From Streptomyces hawaiiensis (lineage in GTDB: Bacteria > Actinomycetota > Actinomycetes > Streptomycetales > Streptomycetaceae): a stretch of 64,000 nt of DNA. The number at the start of each line of letters is the position of its first letter. The stretch's first letter is position 1. The notes under the pieces were generated by a model, which worked only from the letters and a program-made list of their open reading frames with translations, was not told the origin of the DNA and ran no database searches. The position numbers were made by a program, and so were the translations under genes. Location: assembly GCF_004803895.1 (NCBI RefSeq), contig NZ_CP021978.1, positions 1,798,001-1,862,000 on the forward strand. Reading direction: 5' to 3'. Below, piece after piece: positions 1-9,892 of this stretch.

Positions 1-27
1 CGCCGCCGCCCCGTCGGGAGTCTGCCC

Positions 28-1473
<1,446 letters not shown>

Positions 1474-1497
1474 GGCGTCGAGAGTGAGGGAGTTTCC

Positions 1498-2184
1498 GTG
1501 GGCAGGCCGTTGATCGGGGTCAGCACCTATCTGGAGTCCGGTGCGCGCTGGGGCGTGTGGGAGCTGGAGGCCGCCCTGCTGCCGGTCGGCTACCCCCGGC
1601 TCGTTCAGCGGGCGGGCGGCCTGGCCGCGATGCTGCCGCCGGACGACCCGCGCCTCGCCGCGGCTGCCGTGGCCCGGCTGGACGGGCTGGTCATCGCGGG
1701 CGGGCCGGACGTGGAGCCGGTCCGCTACGGCGCGGAGCGCGAGGAGCGGACCGGGCCGCCGGCGCCGGAGCGGGACGCGTGGGAGCTGGCGCTGATCGAC
1801 GCGGCGCTGGCCGGCGGTGTGCCGCTGCTGGGGATCTGCCGGGGGATGCAGCTGCTGAACGTCGCTCTCGGAGGGACGCTCGCGCAGCACGTCGACGGGC
1901 ACGCCGAGGTTGTGGGCGTGTTCGGTGGGCATGCCGTGAAGCCGGTGCCGGGGAGTCTGTACGCCGGTGTCGTACCGGAGGAGACGTTCGTTCCCACGTA
2001 TCACCACCAGGCCGTCGACCGCCTGGGCGAGGGCCTCGTCCCCTCGGCGTACGCGGCGGACGGCACGGTGGAAGCGGTGGAACTGCCCTCTGCCGACTGG
2101 GTCCTGGGCGTGCAGTGGCATCCGGAGATGGGCGAGGACGTGCGGGTGATGCGGGCGCTGGTGGAGGCGGCAGCGGCGGGCTGA
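1498..2184 (+). CDS. Gamma-glutamyl-GABA hydrolase-like class I glutamine amidotransferase
   Basis: A PuuD-like peptidase C26 protein of 228 residues that would hydrolyse the amide bond of a gamma-glutamyl-amine and release glutamate. The nucleophile elbow GICRGMQLLN places the catalytic Cys at 114, and QWHPEM near the C terminus gives His208 and Glu210, so the triad is complete. The oxyanion-region motif IAGGPDVEP is also present. The start is GTG at 1498, preceded by a GAGGGAG ribosome site. It is very probably co-transcribed with the upstream permease, which implies import of an amine followed by deglutamylation of a pathway intermediate. The exact substrate (gamma-glutamyl-GABA or gamma-glutamylethanolamide-derived) cannot be read from the sequence. 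Confidence 0.85.
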   Translation: MGRPLIGVSTYLESGARWGVWELEAALLPVGYPRLVQRAGGLAAMLPPDDPRLAAAAVARLDGLVIAGGPDVEPVRYGAEREERTGPPAPERDAWELALIDAALAGGVPLLGICRGMQLLNVALGGTLAQHVDGHAEVVGVFGGHAVKPVPGSLYAGVVPEETFVPTYHHQAVDRLGEGLVPSAYAADGTVEAVELPSADWVLGVQWHPEMGEDVRVMRALVEAAAAG

Positions 2185-2280
2185 GTACCAAGGGGCTTCG
2201 CCCCTCGACTCCGGTGGAGGCCGCGAGCCGGGCTTCCTGGCCGACTGATTCGGGCGGTGGGGTGGGCGCAGGCCGGGGGC

Positions 2281-2301
2281 CCAGGGGGCGGAGCCCCCTG
2301 G
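2281..2301. terminator. Hairpin between convergent genes
   Basis: A perfect 9-bp inverted repeat (CCAGGGGGC / GCCCCCTGG) with a three-base loop lies between the hydrolase stop (2184) and the LysR stop (2314), which converge. A weaker GGGGC-TTC-GCCCC hairpin sits near 2191-2203. It is probably a bidirectional terminator. Confidence 0.6.
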
Positions 2302-2313
2302 CTACGGGGCGCC

Positions 2314-3243
2314 CTACCCCCGCGTCAGCGACAGCAGATCCCGCGCCGGGCCCGTAGGACGATGCCCTGTCGGCCACACCGCCCTCAGATCCCGCGCCAG
2401 GGCCACCCCCTCCACCGGCACCCGCACCAGCCGCCGCATCGCCAGCTCCTCCCCCACCGCCAGCTCACTCAGCACCGCCGGCCCCGCCCCGCTCACCACC
2501 GCCGCCTTCACCGCCGTCGTGGAGGACAACTCGATCAGCGGCCGGGCCAGCCCACCGAGCGCCGCGTCCAGCACCTGCCGCGTCCCCGACCCTTTCTCAC
2601 GGAGGATCAACGGCGTCGACGCCAGTTCCTCCGCGGCCAGCGACCGCCGCCGCCGAGCCCACGCGTGCCCCGGCGCGGTCACCACTATCAGCCGGTCATG
2701 GGCGATGACCGCCGAGTCGAGACCGGCGGGCACCGACACCCCCTCCACGAACCCCAGATCCGCCTCGTCCGACAGCAGCCGCTCCGCCACCACCGTCGAG
2801 TTCCCCGCGTGCAGCGACACCGCCGTATCGGGCCGTTGCGCGCGCAGCGCGAGCAGCCAGCCCGGCAGCAGATACTCGGCGATGGTCATGCTCGCGGCCA
2901 CCCGCAACCGGGAGTCGCGACGGACACGCAGCGCCTGAGCCCCCGCGTCGAACGCCTCCGCCGCCTCCACGATCCGCCGCGCCCAGTCCGTCACCAGCGC
3001 CCCGGCGTCCGTCAGCCGGGACCCGCGGGGCGACCGGTCGACCAGCGCCACCCCGAGCTGCCGCTCCATCGACCGGACCCGGCTGCTGGCCGCGGGCTGG
3101 GTGATGCCCATCTCCCGCGCCGCCCCGCCCAGGCTGCCGAGCCGCGCCACCGCCAGCAGCAGCTCCAGGGCGCCCAGATCCGGCACCCGGTGCGCCAGGG
3201 CCCCGGCGGCCGTCGGCCCTGCCTGCTCATCCGCGTTGCTCAT
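2314..3243 (-). CDS. LysR-family transcriptional regulator
   Basis: A 309-residue LysR regulator. The N-terminal winged helix (roughly residues 25-85) has the classic pattern LLAVARLGSLGGAAREMGITQPAASSRV followed by the wing. The remainder is a LysR substrate-binding fold, including the segment with motif RLLSDEADLGFVEG. The ATG at 3243 is 70 bp from the likely start of a TDT-family transporter on the opposite strand, the usual LysR geometry. It probably controls that transporter from the shared intergenic region; the inducer is unknown. Confidence 0.88.
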   Translation of the reverse strand: MSNADEQAGPTAAGALAHRVPDLGALELLLAVARLGSLGGAAREMGITQPAASSRVRSMERQLGVALVDRSPRGSRLTDAGALVTDWARRIVEAAEAFDAGAQALRVRRDSRLRVAASMTIAEYLLPGWLLALRAQRPDTAVSLHAGNSTVVAERLLSDEADLGFVEGVSVPAGLDSAVIAHDRLIVVTAPGHAWARRRRSLAAEELASTPLILREKGSGTRQVLDAALGGLARPLIELSSTTAVKAAVVSGAGPAVLSELAVGEELAMRRLVRVPVEGVALARDLRAVWPTGHRPTGPARDLLSLTRG

Positions 3244-3313
3244 AAACCCAGCTTATGTCGCCATAGAGGCATGGTCCCTGGTGGTGCGTCTCCCCCGGCC
3301 CCACCGTGGAGAC

Positions 3314-4465
3314 ATGGTCACCGCAGCCCAGCCCCTCACGTACCCGCTCTCCGTCCGTCATCTCGGACCCAACTGGTACGCCACGGTGATGGGCACCGCC
3401 GTCGTCGCCACCGCCGGAGCCACCCTTCCCCCGCACGTCCCGGGGCTGCACGGCGTGCTCGTGGGCGTGTGGGCCGTCTCGCTCGCCCTGCTCCTGGCGC
3501 TGCTCGCAGGACGGGCCGCGCACTGGGCCCGGCACCGTGACCAGGCCCGCGCCCACCTCCTCGACCCGGCGACGGCACCCTTCTACGGCTGTCTCGCCAT
3601 GGCCCTGCTGGCCGTGGGCGGCGGTGCGCTCACCGTCGGCCGGGACTGGATCGGCATGCGGGTGGCCGTGGCGCTCGACGCGGTGCTGTTCACCGCCGGC
3701 ACGGTTCTCGGGCTCGCCGCGGCTGTCGCCGTGCCGTATCTGATGGCCGTACGGCATCGGGTGGAGCCGGGGCAGGCCACGCCCGTCTGGCTGTTGCCGC
3801 TCGTCGCGCCCATGGTGTCGGCTTCCGTCGGACCGCCGCTGGTGCCGCACCTGCCGCCCGGGCAGGCTCGTGAGACGCTGCTGCTCGGCTGCTTCGCGCT
3901 GTTCGGTCTCAGCCTGCTCGCGACCCTGGTCATGCTGCCCCTGGTCTTCGCCAGGCTGCTCACCGGCGGGCCGCTGCCCCTCCCCCTCGCCCCGACGCTG
4001 TTCCTGGTGCTGGGCCCGCTCGGGCAGTCCACCACCGCCGTCGGCACGTTCGCGGACATCGCGCCCGGGGCCGTACCCGAGCCGTACAGCGAGGGGTTCG
4101 GTGCCCTCGCCGTGCTCTACGGCGTGCCCGTGATGGGGTTCGCGCTGCTGTGGTTCTGCCTGGCCGCCGCCCATGTGCTGCGCGCCCGGCGGCACGGGAT
4201 GCGGTTCTCGATGACCTGGTGGTCGTTCACCTTCCCGGTCGGGACCTGCGTCACGGGCGCCGAGGCACTGGGCCGGCACACCGGGCTGATCGCCTACGCG
4301 GGTCCGGCGGTCATGCTGTACGCGGTGCTGGTCGCGGCATGGGGCACCGCCGTCGCGGGTACCGTACGCGGGCTGCTCAGGGGCGAGCTGCTCGCAGGGC
4401 CCGCCCCAGTACCCTCGGCGCCTCGGCCAGTGACGGTCCGTACCACGTCAGGTGCCGCCCGCTGA
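3314..4465 (+). CDS. TDT-family (SLAC1/TehA-like) membrane transporter
   Basis: A 383-residue integral membrane protein with about ten hydrophobic helices, related to the tellurite-resistance/dicarboxylate transporter family (TehA, Mae1, SLAC1, sulfite exporters). The N-terminal motif HLGPNWYATVMGT is characteristic, as is the PVMGFALLWFCLAAAHVL stretch. The frame is open upstream to 3101, but I choose ATG 3314 because it begins just before the first conserved motif and leaves a normal divergent promoter gap with the LysR gene. Its 3' end overlaps the convergent metal-receptor gene by 89 bp. The substrate (anion, sulfite or dicarboxylate) is not determinable. Confidence 0.8.
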   Translation: MVTAAQPLTYPLSVRHLGPNWYATVMGTAVVATAGATLPPHVPGLHGVLVGVWAVSLALLLALLAGRAAHWARHRDQARAHLLDPATAPFYGCLAMALLAVGGGALTVGRDWIGMRVAVALDAVLFTAGTVLGLAAAVAVPYLMAVRHRVEPGQATPVWLLPLVAPMVSASVGPPLVPHLPPGQARETLLLGCFALFGLSLLATLVMLPLVFARLLTGGPLPLPLAPTLFLVLGPLGQSTTAVGTFADIAPGAVPEPYSEGFGALAVLYGVPVMGFALLWFCLAAAHVLRARRHGMRFSMTWWSFTFPVGTCVTGAEALGRHTGLIAYAGPAVMLYAVLVAAWGTAVAGTVRGLLRGELLAGPAPVPSAPRPVTVRTTSGAAR

Positions 4466-5096
4466 CGAGCGCGCAGGGCAGGCCGGGGAAGGCCTCGGGG
4501 CCGTCGTCCGCGGTGAAGCGGTACGGCTCGTCCGGGAGGACCACCAGATCCGGTGCGCGGGCACGGAGTTCCTCGAGCGGGACGCGGGGGTAGCGGTCGG
4601 GGTGCGTCGCGTGCACGAGGTCGACGCCGAGGCGGGCGAGGACGTCGCCCGCGAAGGTGTCGCGGCCCAGCACCATCCACGGGCGGCGCCAGATCGGCAC
4701 GACCGCCGTCAGCCGCTTCTCCGGCTGCGGCAGGGACGACCAGACCTCCTCCGCCTCGTCCAGCCAGCGCGGACGGGCCGTCACTCCGCAGGCGTCCAGC
4801 ACCCGGGCCAGTTCCCCGAAGGCCTGCGGCATGTCGCGGATCTCCGTCACCAGCACCTCGACGCCCGCCGCGCGCAGGGCCATGAGGTCGGGTGCGCGGT
4901 TCTCCTCCTCGTTGGCGATCACCAGATCGGGCGCGAGGGAGAGGATCCGGCCGGTCTCGGGGTTCTTGGTGCCGCCGACGCGTACGACGTCCAGGCCGGC
5001 GGGATGCGTACACCAGTCGGTGGCGCCGGCCAGGGTTGCGGGCGCGGACCGGGCCACGGCCTCGGTCAGCGAGGGGACCAGCGAGACGACCCTCAA
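4377..5096 (-). CDS. Helical-backbone metal receptor / BtuF-like protein without signal peptide
   Basis: A 239-residue protein of the periplasmic-binding-protein-like II fold used by cobalamin and iron-siderophore receptors. It starts directly with MRVVSLVPSLTEAV and carries the ATDWCTHPAG and PDLVIANEEENR signatures typical of BtuF-like proteins. It has no signal peptide or lipobox, so it should be cytoplasmic, which is odd for this fold but common for actinobacterial members. The start is TTG, overlapping the stop of the upstream regulator as TTGA, so the two genes are translationally coupled. The ligand is unknown; a role in binding a metal or corrinoid is inferred from the family only. 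Confidence 0.7.
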   Translation of the reverse strand: MRVVSLVPSLTEAVARSAPATLAGATDWCTHPAGLDVVRVGGTKNPETGRILSLAPDLVIANEEENRAPDLMALRAAGVEVLVTEIRDMPQAFGELARVLDACGVTARPRWLDEAEEVWSSLPQPEKRLTAVVPIWRRPWMVLGRDTFAGDVLARLGVDLVHATHPDRYPRVPLEELRARAPDLVVLPDEPYRFTADDGPEAFPGLPCALVSGRHLTWYGPSLAEAPRVLGRALRAARP

Positions 5097-5662
5097 CGGC
5101 GCGGCCGGTCCCGGACCGCCTCGATGTGCTCCGCCACGGCGACGACGATCACGCGGGTGTCCGACTCGGCCGCCCGCCAGCGATGCCGTACGCCGCCGGT
5201 CAGGTACAGCGTGTCGCCGCGGCCCAGGCGGTAGGCGCGGCCCTCCGCCTCGATCTCCACCGCGCCGTCGGCGACGTACATCAACTGGTCGTTGCGGTAC
5301 CGGACTTCACGGCCGCCGTCATGGTCGCCGGTGAACTCGGAGGCGTGCATCTGGTGGTGGCCGCGGACCAGGGAGCGGGCCCGGGGCTGGGGCAGCGGCT
5401 CGGTGCCGTCGGCGCGGACGACGTCCACGCTGCATGCCGGGTCGGCCGCGGCGAGGAGCTCCACGGCGGTGGTGCGCAGGGCGTCGGCGACCTTCTCCAG
5501 GGAACTGGTGCTGGGCCGGGCCCGGTCGTTCTCGATCTGGCTCAGGAACGGGACCGACAGGCCGCTGCGCGCGGCCACGACGGCGAGGGTGAGCTCCAGC
5601 GCGCGGCGCCGCCGGCGCACGGCCGCGCCCACCCGAAGGGGTTGTTCTTTGTGGTCGCCCAT
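5093..5662 (-). CDS. XRE-family regulator with C-terminal cupin domain
   Basis: A 189-residue regulator. An N-terminal helix-turn-helix (about residues 10-65, with motif RSGLSVPFLSQIENDRARPS) is joined to a cupin_2 small-molecule-binding domain (about residues 105-180, with YVADGAVEIEAEGRAYRL and the GDTLYLTGGVRHRW segment). I start at ATG 5662 because it is preceded by GGAGGGAG; an upstream in-frame ATG at 5722 has no such site. It overlaps the next gene by four bases, so the pair forms an operon. Cupin regulators of this layout sense small metabolites; the ligand here is unknown. Confidence 0.82.
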   Translation of the reverse strand: MGDHKEQPLRVGAAVRRRRRALELTLAVVAARSGLSVPFLSQIENDRARPSTSSLEKVADALRTTAVELLAAADPACSVDVVRADGTEPLPQPRARSLVRGHHQMHASEFTGDHDGGREVRYRNDQLMYVADGAVEIEAEGRAYRLGRGDTLYLTGGVRHRWRAAESDTRVIVVAVAEHIEAVRDRPRR

Positions 5663-5995
5663 CGCTCCGGCTCCCTCCTTCGCCCGTCGATCCGCTCCCC
5701 GTGCGGCGGTGTCCCGGCGCACTGCTTCTGTTGAGTTGTCTGCACCCTACGCATGTTCGGCACACCGTTTCCCGCGCCCGTCACATCGACGTCATACGGG
5801 ACGGTGCACGACCTCACACTTCGCGCCAGGGGATCCGCCGCCGGCGAGGGCGGGGAATGCCTTCCGTCTGCCGGAAGAACTGGGCGGGAGAGGGGGTTCG
5901 GGGGGTGCCGTAGCGCTCTGTGGTTGTCCGGATCCCGCTCGTGGGATCGGGGGGCGGGGTGGGACGCGGCGTGTCGCGCGTCCCACCCCGGAACC
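5663..5995. other. Intergenic region upstream of the XRE-cupin gene
   Basis: This 333-bp gap lies between the start of the minus-strand regulator and the stop of the glycine betaine operon. It must hold the promoter of the regulator, but I cannot pick a convincing -35/-10 pair. The left-most part of the gap as transcribed from the betaine operon contains that operon's terminator (5955-5990). I see no gene in it. Confidence 0.6.
5955..5990 (-). terminator. Terminator of the glycine betaine transporter operon
   Basis: A perfect 14-bp inverted repeat (5955-5968 with 5977-5990, eight-base loop) begins five bases after the stop codon of the permease/binding-protein fusion. Its position and strength fit a rho-independent-like terminator of the minus-strand operon; a U-tract is absent, as is usual in Streptomyces. 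Confidence 0.75.
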
Positions 5996-8614
5996 CTACT
6001 GCGGTGTCATGCGCCGCACCATGTCCGGGTGCTGCTCGAGCCACGCGGCCACGGCCTCTTCCTCATGGCCCTGGCCGCGGTTCTTGATCTCACTCTCCAG
6101 GCTGCCGAGCTCGTCCTCGCTCATCTTGAAGTTCTTGATCCACTTCGTGAGCTGCGGGTACTGCTCGGGGAACTTCTCGTTGGAGATGGTGCGGATCGTG
6201 TTGCCCTCGCCGAAGGCCTTCTTGGGGTCCTTCAGCTTGGTCAGCTCGTAGTCGCTGTACGCCCAGTGCGGCGACCACAGGGTGACGGCGATCGGCTCCT
6301 TCTTGGCGTACGCGCGCTTCAGCTCGGCCAGCATCGCGGGCGTGGAGCCGGCGACGGCCTCGTACTCCTTGTCGAGGCCGTAGCCGGGCAGGACCTTGGT
6401 CTTCAGCAGGTTCATCTCACCTGTGCCCGGCTCGATGCCGATGATCTTCCCCTTGAAGGTGCCGGCCTTGCCCTTGAGGTCCTCCAGGGAGTCGACGCCC
6501 TTCACATAGGACGGCACGGCGATCTCCAGGGAGGTCGGTTCGTACCAGGTGCCGAGGTCCTTGAGCCGGTCCTTGTTCTTGTCCCAGTAGTTCTTCTGGG
6601 CGTAGGGCAGCCAGGCGTCGAAGTTGAGGTCGAGATCGCCCGAGGCCAGACCCGTGTAGACCGGGCCGACGTCCATCTGCTTCAGGTTCAGCTGGTAGCC
6701 GCGCCGTTCCAGGACGTTCTTCCACAGGTAGGTGACGGCGATGTCCTCGTCCCAGGGGAACCAGGCCACGTCCAGGGGCCGCTTCGCCTCGGCGGGCGTG
6801 CTGCCGGCGCCGCCCTGCACCGGGGCGAGCTTGTCGACCAGGCCGGGGTGCTGCTTCAGCCAGGCGCGGACGGCGTCCTGCTGGTTGCCCTTGCCCGCCT
6901 TGTTGATCTCGGCTTCGAGGCTGGTGAGCTCCTTCTCGCTCATCTTGAAGTTCTTCAGCCACTTGGCGACCGTCGGGTCGTCGTCCGCGAAGCCCTTGCG
7001 GGACAGGGTGTGCACGCCGTCGCCCGCGCCCCAGGCGCCCTTCGGGTCCTTGAGCTTCTTGAGGTCGTAGTCGTTGTACGCCCAGTGCGGCGACCAGAGT
7101 GTGACGACGATCGGCTTCTTCTGGGCGTACGCGCTCTTCAGCTCGGCCAGCATGGCGGGTGTGGAGCTGGCGACGACCTTGTACTCCTTGTCCAGGCCGT
7201 ACTCCTTGAGGACCTTGCTCTTCAGCAGGGCCATCTCCCCGGCGCTGGACTCGATGCCGGTGATCTTGCCGCCGAACTCGGAGGCCTTGCCCTTGAGGTC
7301 CGCCAGGGAGTCGATGCCCTTCATGTACGAGGGCACGCTCAGCTCCAGCGACGTCTTGTCGTACCAGGCACCGAGGTCGTCGAGCTGCTTGCCGTACTTC
7401 TTCCAGTACTGGGCGTGGGTCGTCGGCAGCCAGGCGTCCGTCTGGAAGTCGACATCGCCCTGAGCGAGGGAGGTGTACAGCGGGCCCGCGTCGAACTGCT
7501 TGGCCTCGACGTCGTAGCCGCGCTGCTCCAGGACCTCCTTCCACAGGAAGGTGGAGGCGACGCCCTCGTCCCACGGTATGTAGCCGATGCTGATCTTCTT
7601 GCCCTGGCCGACGTTCTTGCTGCCGGCCGCGGCCGTGGAGCCGGTGGTGCCGCCGCCGAAGACGCCCATGCCGCCCGCGGCGAGGGCGAGGACGACGACG
7701 CCGATCACGGCGACCGCCGGCCGCGGCCGGTACGACCAGATCTTCAGGCCCTGGGCGGCGCGCAGCTTGGCGGCGGCGCGGCGGCCGAGCGGGGAGACCT
7801 GGGTGCCCAGGGCGCTGGTCATGCGGTCGAGGTAGATCGCGAGGATCACGATGGCGACACCGGCTTCGGCGCCGAGGCCCACGTCGAGCTGGCCGATGGC
7901 CTGGTTGACGTCGCCGCCGAGGCCGTCGGTGCCGACCATGCCGGCGATGGCGGCCATGGACAGGCCGAGCATGATCACCTGGTTGACACCGGCCATGACC
8001 GTGGGCAGTGCCAGCGGGAGCTGGACGCGCAGCAGGGTGTCGCGAGGGGTGGTGCCGAACGCGTCGGCGGCTTCGACCAGCTCCTTGTCGACCTGCCGGA
8101 TGCCCAGCTCGGTCATCCGCACGCCCGGGGCGAGCGCGAAGATCAGGGTGGCGACGATGCCCGCGGGCGCGCCGCTGCCGAAGAAGAGGATCGCCGGAAC
8201 GAGGTAGACCATCGCCGGCAACGTCTGCATGAAGTCCAGGACGGGCCGCACCAGACCACTGACCCGGTCGGAGCGGGCTGCCCAGATGCCCATGGGAATC
8301 GAGATCACGAGTGCGATGACGGTCGCCACGAGGACGAGCGACAGGGTCATCATCGCGTGCTCCCACAGTGCGAGGGAGTCGATGAACGCGAATCCCACGA
8401 AGGTGAGGACACCGGCGAGGGTGCCGCGCAGCCAGAAGGCGATCACCGCGAAGATGCCGGCGAGGAGCAGCGGTTCGGGCGCTTGGAGGACGGCGTTGAT
8501 GCCGTCGTAGAGGCCGAGGAAGACGGTCTTGCAGAAGTCGAAGAGCCACGCCATGTGGGTGGTGAGCCAGTCGACCGCGTCGTTGACCCAGCTGCCGAGC
8601 TGAATTCTAGGCAC
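5996..8614 (-). CDS. Glycine betaine ABC permease fused to two tandem substrate-binding domains
   Basis: An 872-residue fusion protein for compatible-solute uptake. Residues about 50-290 are the BPD-type permease (EAA-like loop near ELVEAADAFGTTP). One further membrane segment (about 312-332) leads to two extracellular OpuAC-type binding domains, about 345-600 and 620-872. The two copies are homologous: the motif VTLWSPHWAY occurs in both, at a DNA offset of 819 bp (273 codons). Each copy keeps aromatic residues expected for a quaternary-amine cage (for example WSPHWAY). The GTG start at 8614 overlaps the ATPase stop by eight bases, indicating coupled expression. Permease-binding-protein fusions are known (OpuA type); two fused binding domains are less usual. 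Confidence 0.9.
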   Translation of the reverse strand: MPRIQLGSWVNDAVDWLTTHMAWLFDFCKTVFLGLYDGINAVLQAPEPLLLAGIFAVIAFWLRGTLAGVLTFVGFAFIDSLALWEHAMMTLSLVLVATVIALVISIPMGIWAARSDRVSGLVRPVLDFMQTLPAMVYLVPAILFFGSGAPAGIVATLIFALAPGVRMTELGIRQVDKELVEAADAFGTTPRDTLLRVQLPLALPTVMAGVNQVIMLGLSMAAIAGMVGTDGLGGDVNQAIGQLDVGLGAEAGVAIVILAIYLDRMTSALGTQVSPLGRRAAAKLRAAQGLKIWSYRPRPAVAVIGVVVLALAAGGMGVFGGGTTGSTAAAGSKNVGQGKKISIGYIPWDEGVASTFLWKEVLEQRGYDVEAKQFDAGPLYTSLAQGDVDFQTDAWLPTTHAQYWKKYGKQLDDLGAWYDKTSLELSVPSYMKGIDSLADLKGKASEFGGKITGIESSAGEMALLKSKVLKEYGLDKEYKVVASSTPAMLAELKSAYAQKKPIVVTLWSPHWAYNDYDLKKLKDPKGAWGAGDGVHTLSRKGFADDDPTVAKWLKNFKMSEKELTSLEAEINKAGKGNQQDAVRAWLKQHPGLVDKLAPVQGGAGSTPAEAKRPLDVAWFPWDEDIAVTYLWKNVLERRGYQLNLKQMDVGPVYTGLASGDLDLNFDAWLPYAQKNYWDKNKDRLKDLGTWYEPTSLEIAVPSYVKGVDSLEDLKGKAGTFKGKIIGIEPGTGEMNLLKTKVLPGYGLDKEYEAVAGSTPAMLAELKRAYAKKEPIAVTLWSPHWAYSDYELTKLKDPKKAFGEGNTIRTISNEKFPEQYPQLTKWIKNFKMSEDELGSLESEIKNRGQGHEEEAVAAWLEQHPDMVRRMTPQ

Positions 8615-9698
8615 GGGCGATCACCTTCTCTCCGCCCTTGTCGCGCGGGAAGTCGCAGGGCCGCGGGGCGGCGTCCCGCTCGTCTCCGAGGAAGCCGATC
8701 AGGCGCTGCCTTTGGACGACGCCGATCTGCTTGCTGTCCTCGTCCACGACCGAGACCGGGTGGGTGAGCCGGGCGCTGATCGCGCACAGCTCCGTGAACG
8801 GGGTGTCGGGGGTCGCGGTCTCGCAGTGGCAGCCCGGGGCGTCGGCGGTGACCGAGGTGTCCATGAGCTCGCCCGCGGTCAGCACGCGGGAGCGGTCGAC
8901 GTCCTGGGTGAAGGAGGCGACGTAGTCGTTCTCCGGCCGCAGCAGGATGTCCTGGGCGGTGCCGATCTGGACGATGCGGCCGTCGCGCATGACGGCGATG
9001 CGGTCGCCCAGGCGCATGGCCTCGTTCAGGTCGTGGGTGATGAAGACGATCGTCTTCTTGAGTTTCTGCTGGAGTTCCAGCAGCTGGTCCTGCATGTCAC
9101 GGCGGATCAGCGGGTCCAGGGCGCTGAAGGACTCGTCCATCAGCAGCAGGTCGGCGTCGGTGGCGAGCGCGCGGGCCAGGCCCACGCGCTGCTGCATGCC
9201 GCCGGACAGCTCGTCGGGCCAGGACTTCTCCCAGCCGGCCAGGCCGCACAGGGCGAGCGCCTCGTCGGCGCGGCGTGCGCGCTCGGCGCGGGGCACGCCC
9301 TGCACTTCCAGACCGTAGGCGGCGTTCTCGCGCACGCTGCGGTGCGGGAAGAGCGCGAAGTGCTGGAACACCATGCTGATCTTCTTGGAGCGGACCTCGC
9401 GCAGTTCGCGGTCGGTCAGCGTGGTCAGGTCCTGGCCGTCGAAGCGCACGTGTCCGGCGGACGGCTCGAGCAGGCCGTTCAGCATGCGCAGCAGCGTGGA
9501 CTTGCCGGAGCCGGACAGGCCCATGACGACGAAGATCTGGCCGGGCTCGACGGTGAAGGACGCGTCGATCACGGCGGCGGTGGCGCCCTCGGCCCGCAGC
9601 TCCTCCCGGTCGGCTCCGTCGCGCAGCCGCTCGACCGCCCGGTCCGGTCTTCTGCCGAACACCTTGTACAGGCTCTCTGCCTCAAGCGTCGCTGACAC
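8607..9698 (-). CDS. Glycine betaine/proline ABC transporter ATP-binding subunit
   Basis: A 363-residue ProV/OpuAA-type ATPase that powers the downstream-encoded permease. It has Walker A GLSGSGKST, signature LSGGMQQRVGLARAL, Walker B LLLMDESFSALDP and the switch His in FITHDLNEA. The C terminus (about residues 275-345) is a CBS-like regulatory domain as in osmosensing OpuA ATPases. I choose GTG 9698, preceded by a GAGG ribosome site; the frame stays open upstream to 9797 without supporting homology. Family members take up betaine under hyperosmotic stress. The upstream region holds repeated GCGCAA motifs that may be operator sites. Confidence 0.88.
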   Translation of the reverse strand: MSATLEAESLYKVFGRRPDRAVERLRDGADREELRAEGATAAVIDASFTVEPGQIFVVMGLSGSGKSTLLRMLNGLLEPSAGHVRFDGQDLTTLTDRELREVRSKKISMVFQHFALFPHRSVRENAAYGLEVQGVPRAERARRADEALALCGLAGWEKSWPDELSGGMQQRVGLARALATDADLLLMDESFSALDPLIRRDMQDQLLELQQKLKKTIVFITHDLNEAMRLGDRIAVMRDGRIVQIGTAQDILLRPENDYVASFTQDVDRSRVLTAGELMDTSVTADAPGCHCETATPDTPFTELCAISARLTHPVSVVDEDSKQIGVVQRQRLIGFLGDERDAAPRPCDFPRDKGGEKVIARA

Positions 9699-9741
9699 GT
9701 GGACCTCTATTTCCTTGGCAACAGAACAGAGCGATGACAGG

Positions 9742-9862
9742 GCGCAAACAGTTGAAATGCGCAACCAGCCTCGCTCCGGGGCGGCGCCTCCCCCCAATTT
9801 CGGAAAGCAAACAGAAGAGTGGGGCGCTTCACACAGGAGGCGCAGGGCGCAACGTGTTGCGC
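9742..9862. promoter_or_regulatory. Repeated GCGCAA motifs and 16-bp palindrome in divergent promoter region
   Basis: Between the betaine ATPase start and the exonuclease start are GCGCAA at 9743 and 9760 (same orientation, 17 bp apart) and the perfect palindrome GCGCAACGTGTTGCGC at 9847-9862. The same half-site in three places in a divergent promoter region suggests a binding site for a dimeric regulator. The regulator is unknown. Confidence 0.4.
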
Positions 9863-9892
9863 AGCGGCGAGTGGCTGTCGGCGGTGTACGGC

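Noticed and set aside
5753..8767. A 1004-residue plus-strand open frame opposite the betaine permease fusion
   Set aside because: Same shadow effect; no domain, low-complexity composition, and the minus strand encodes a clear transporter.
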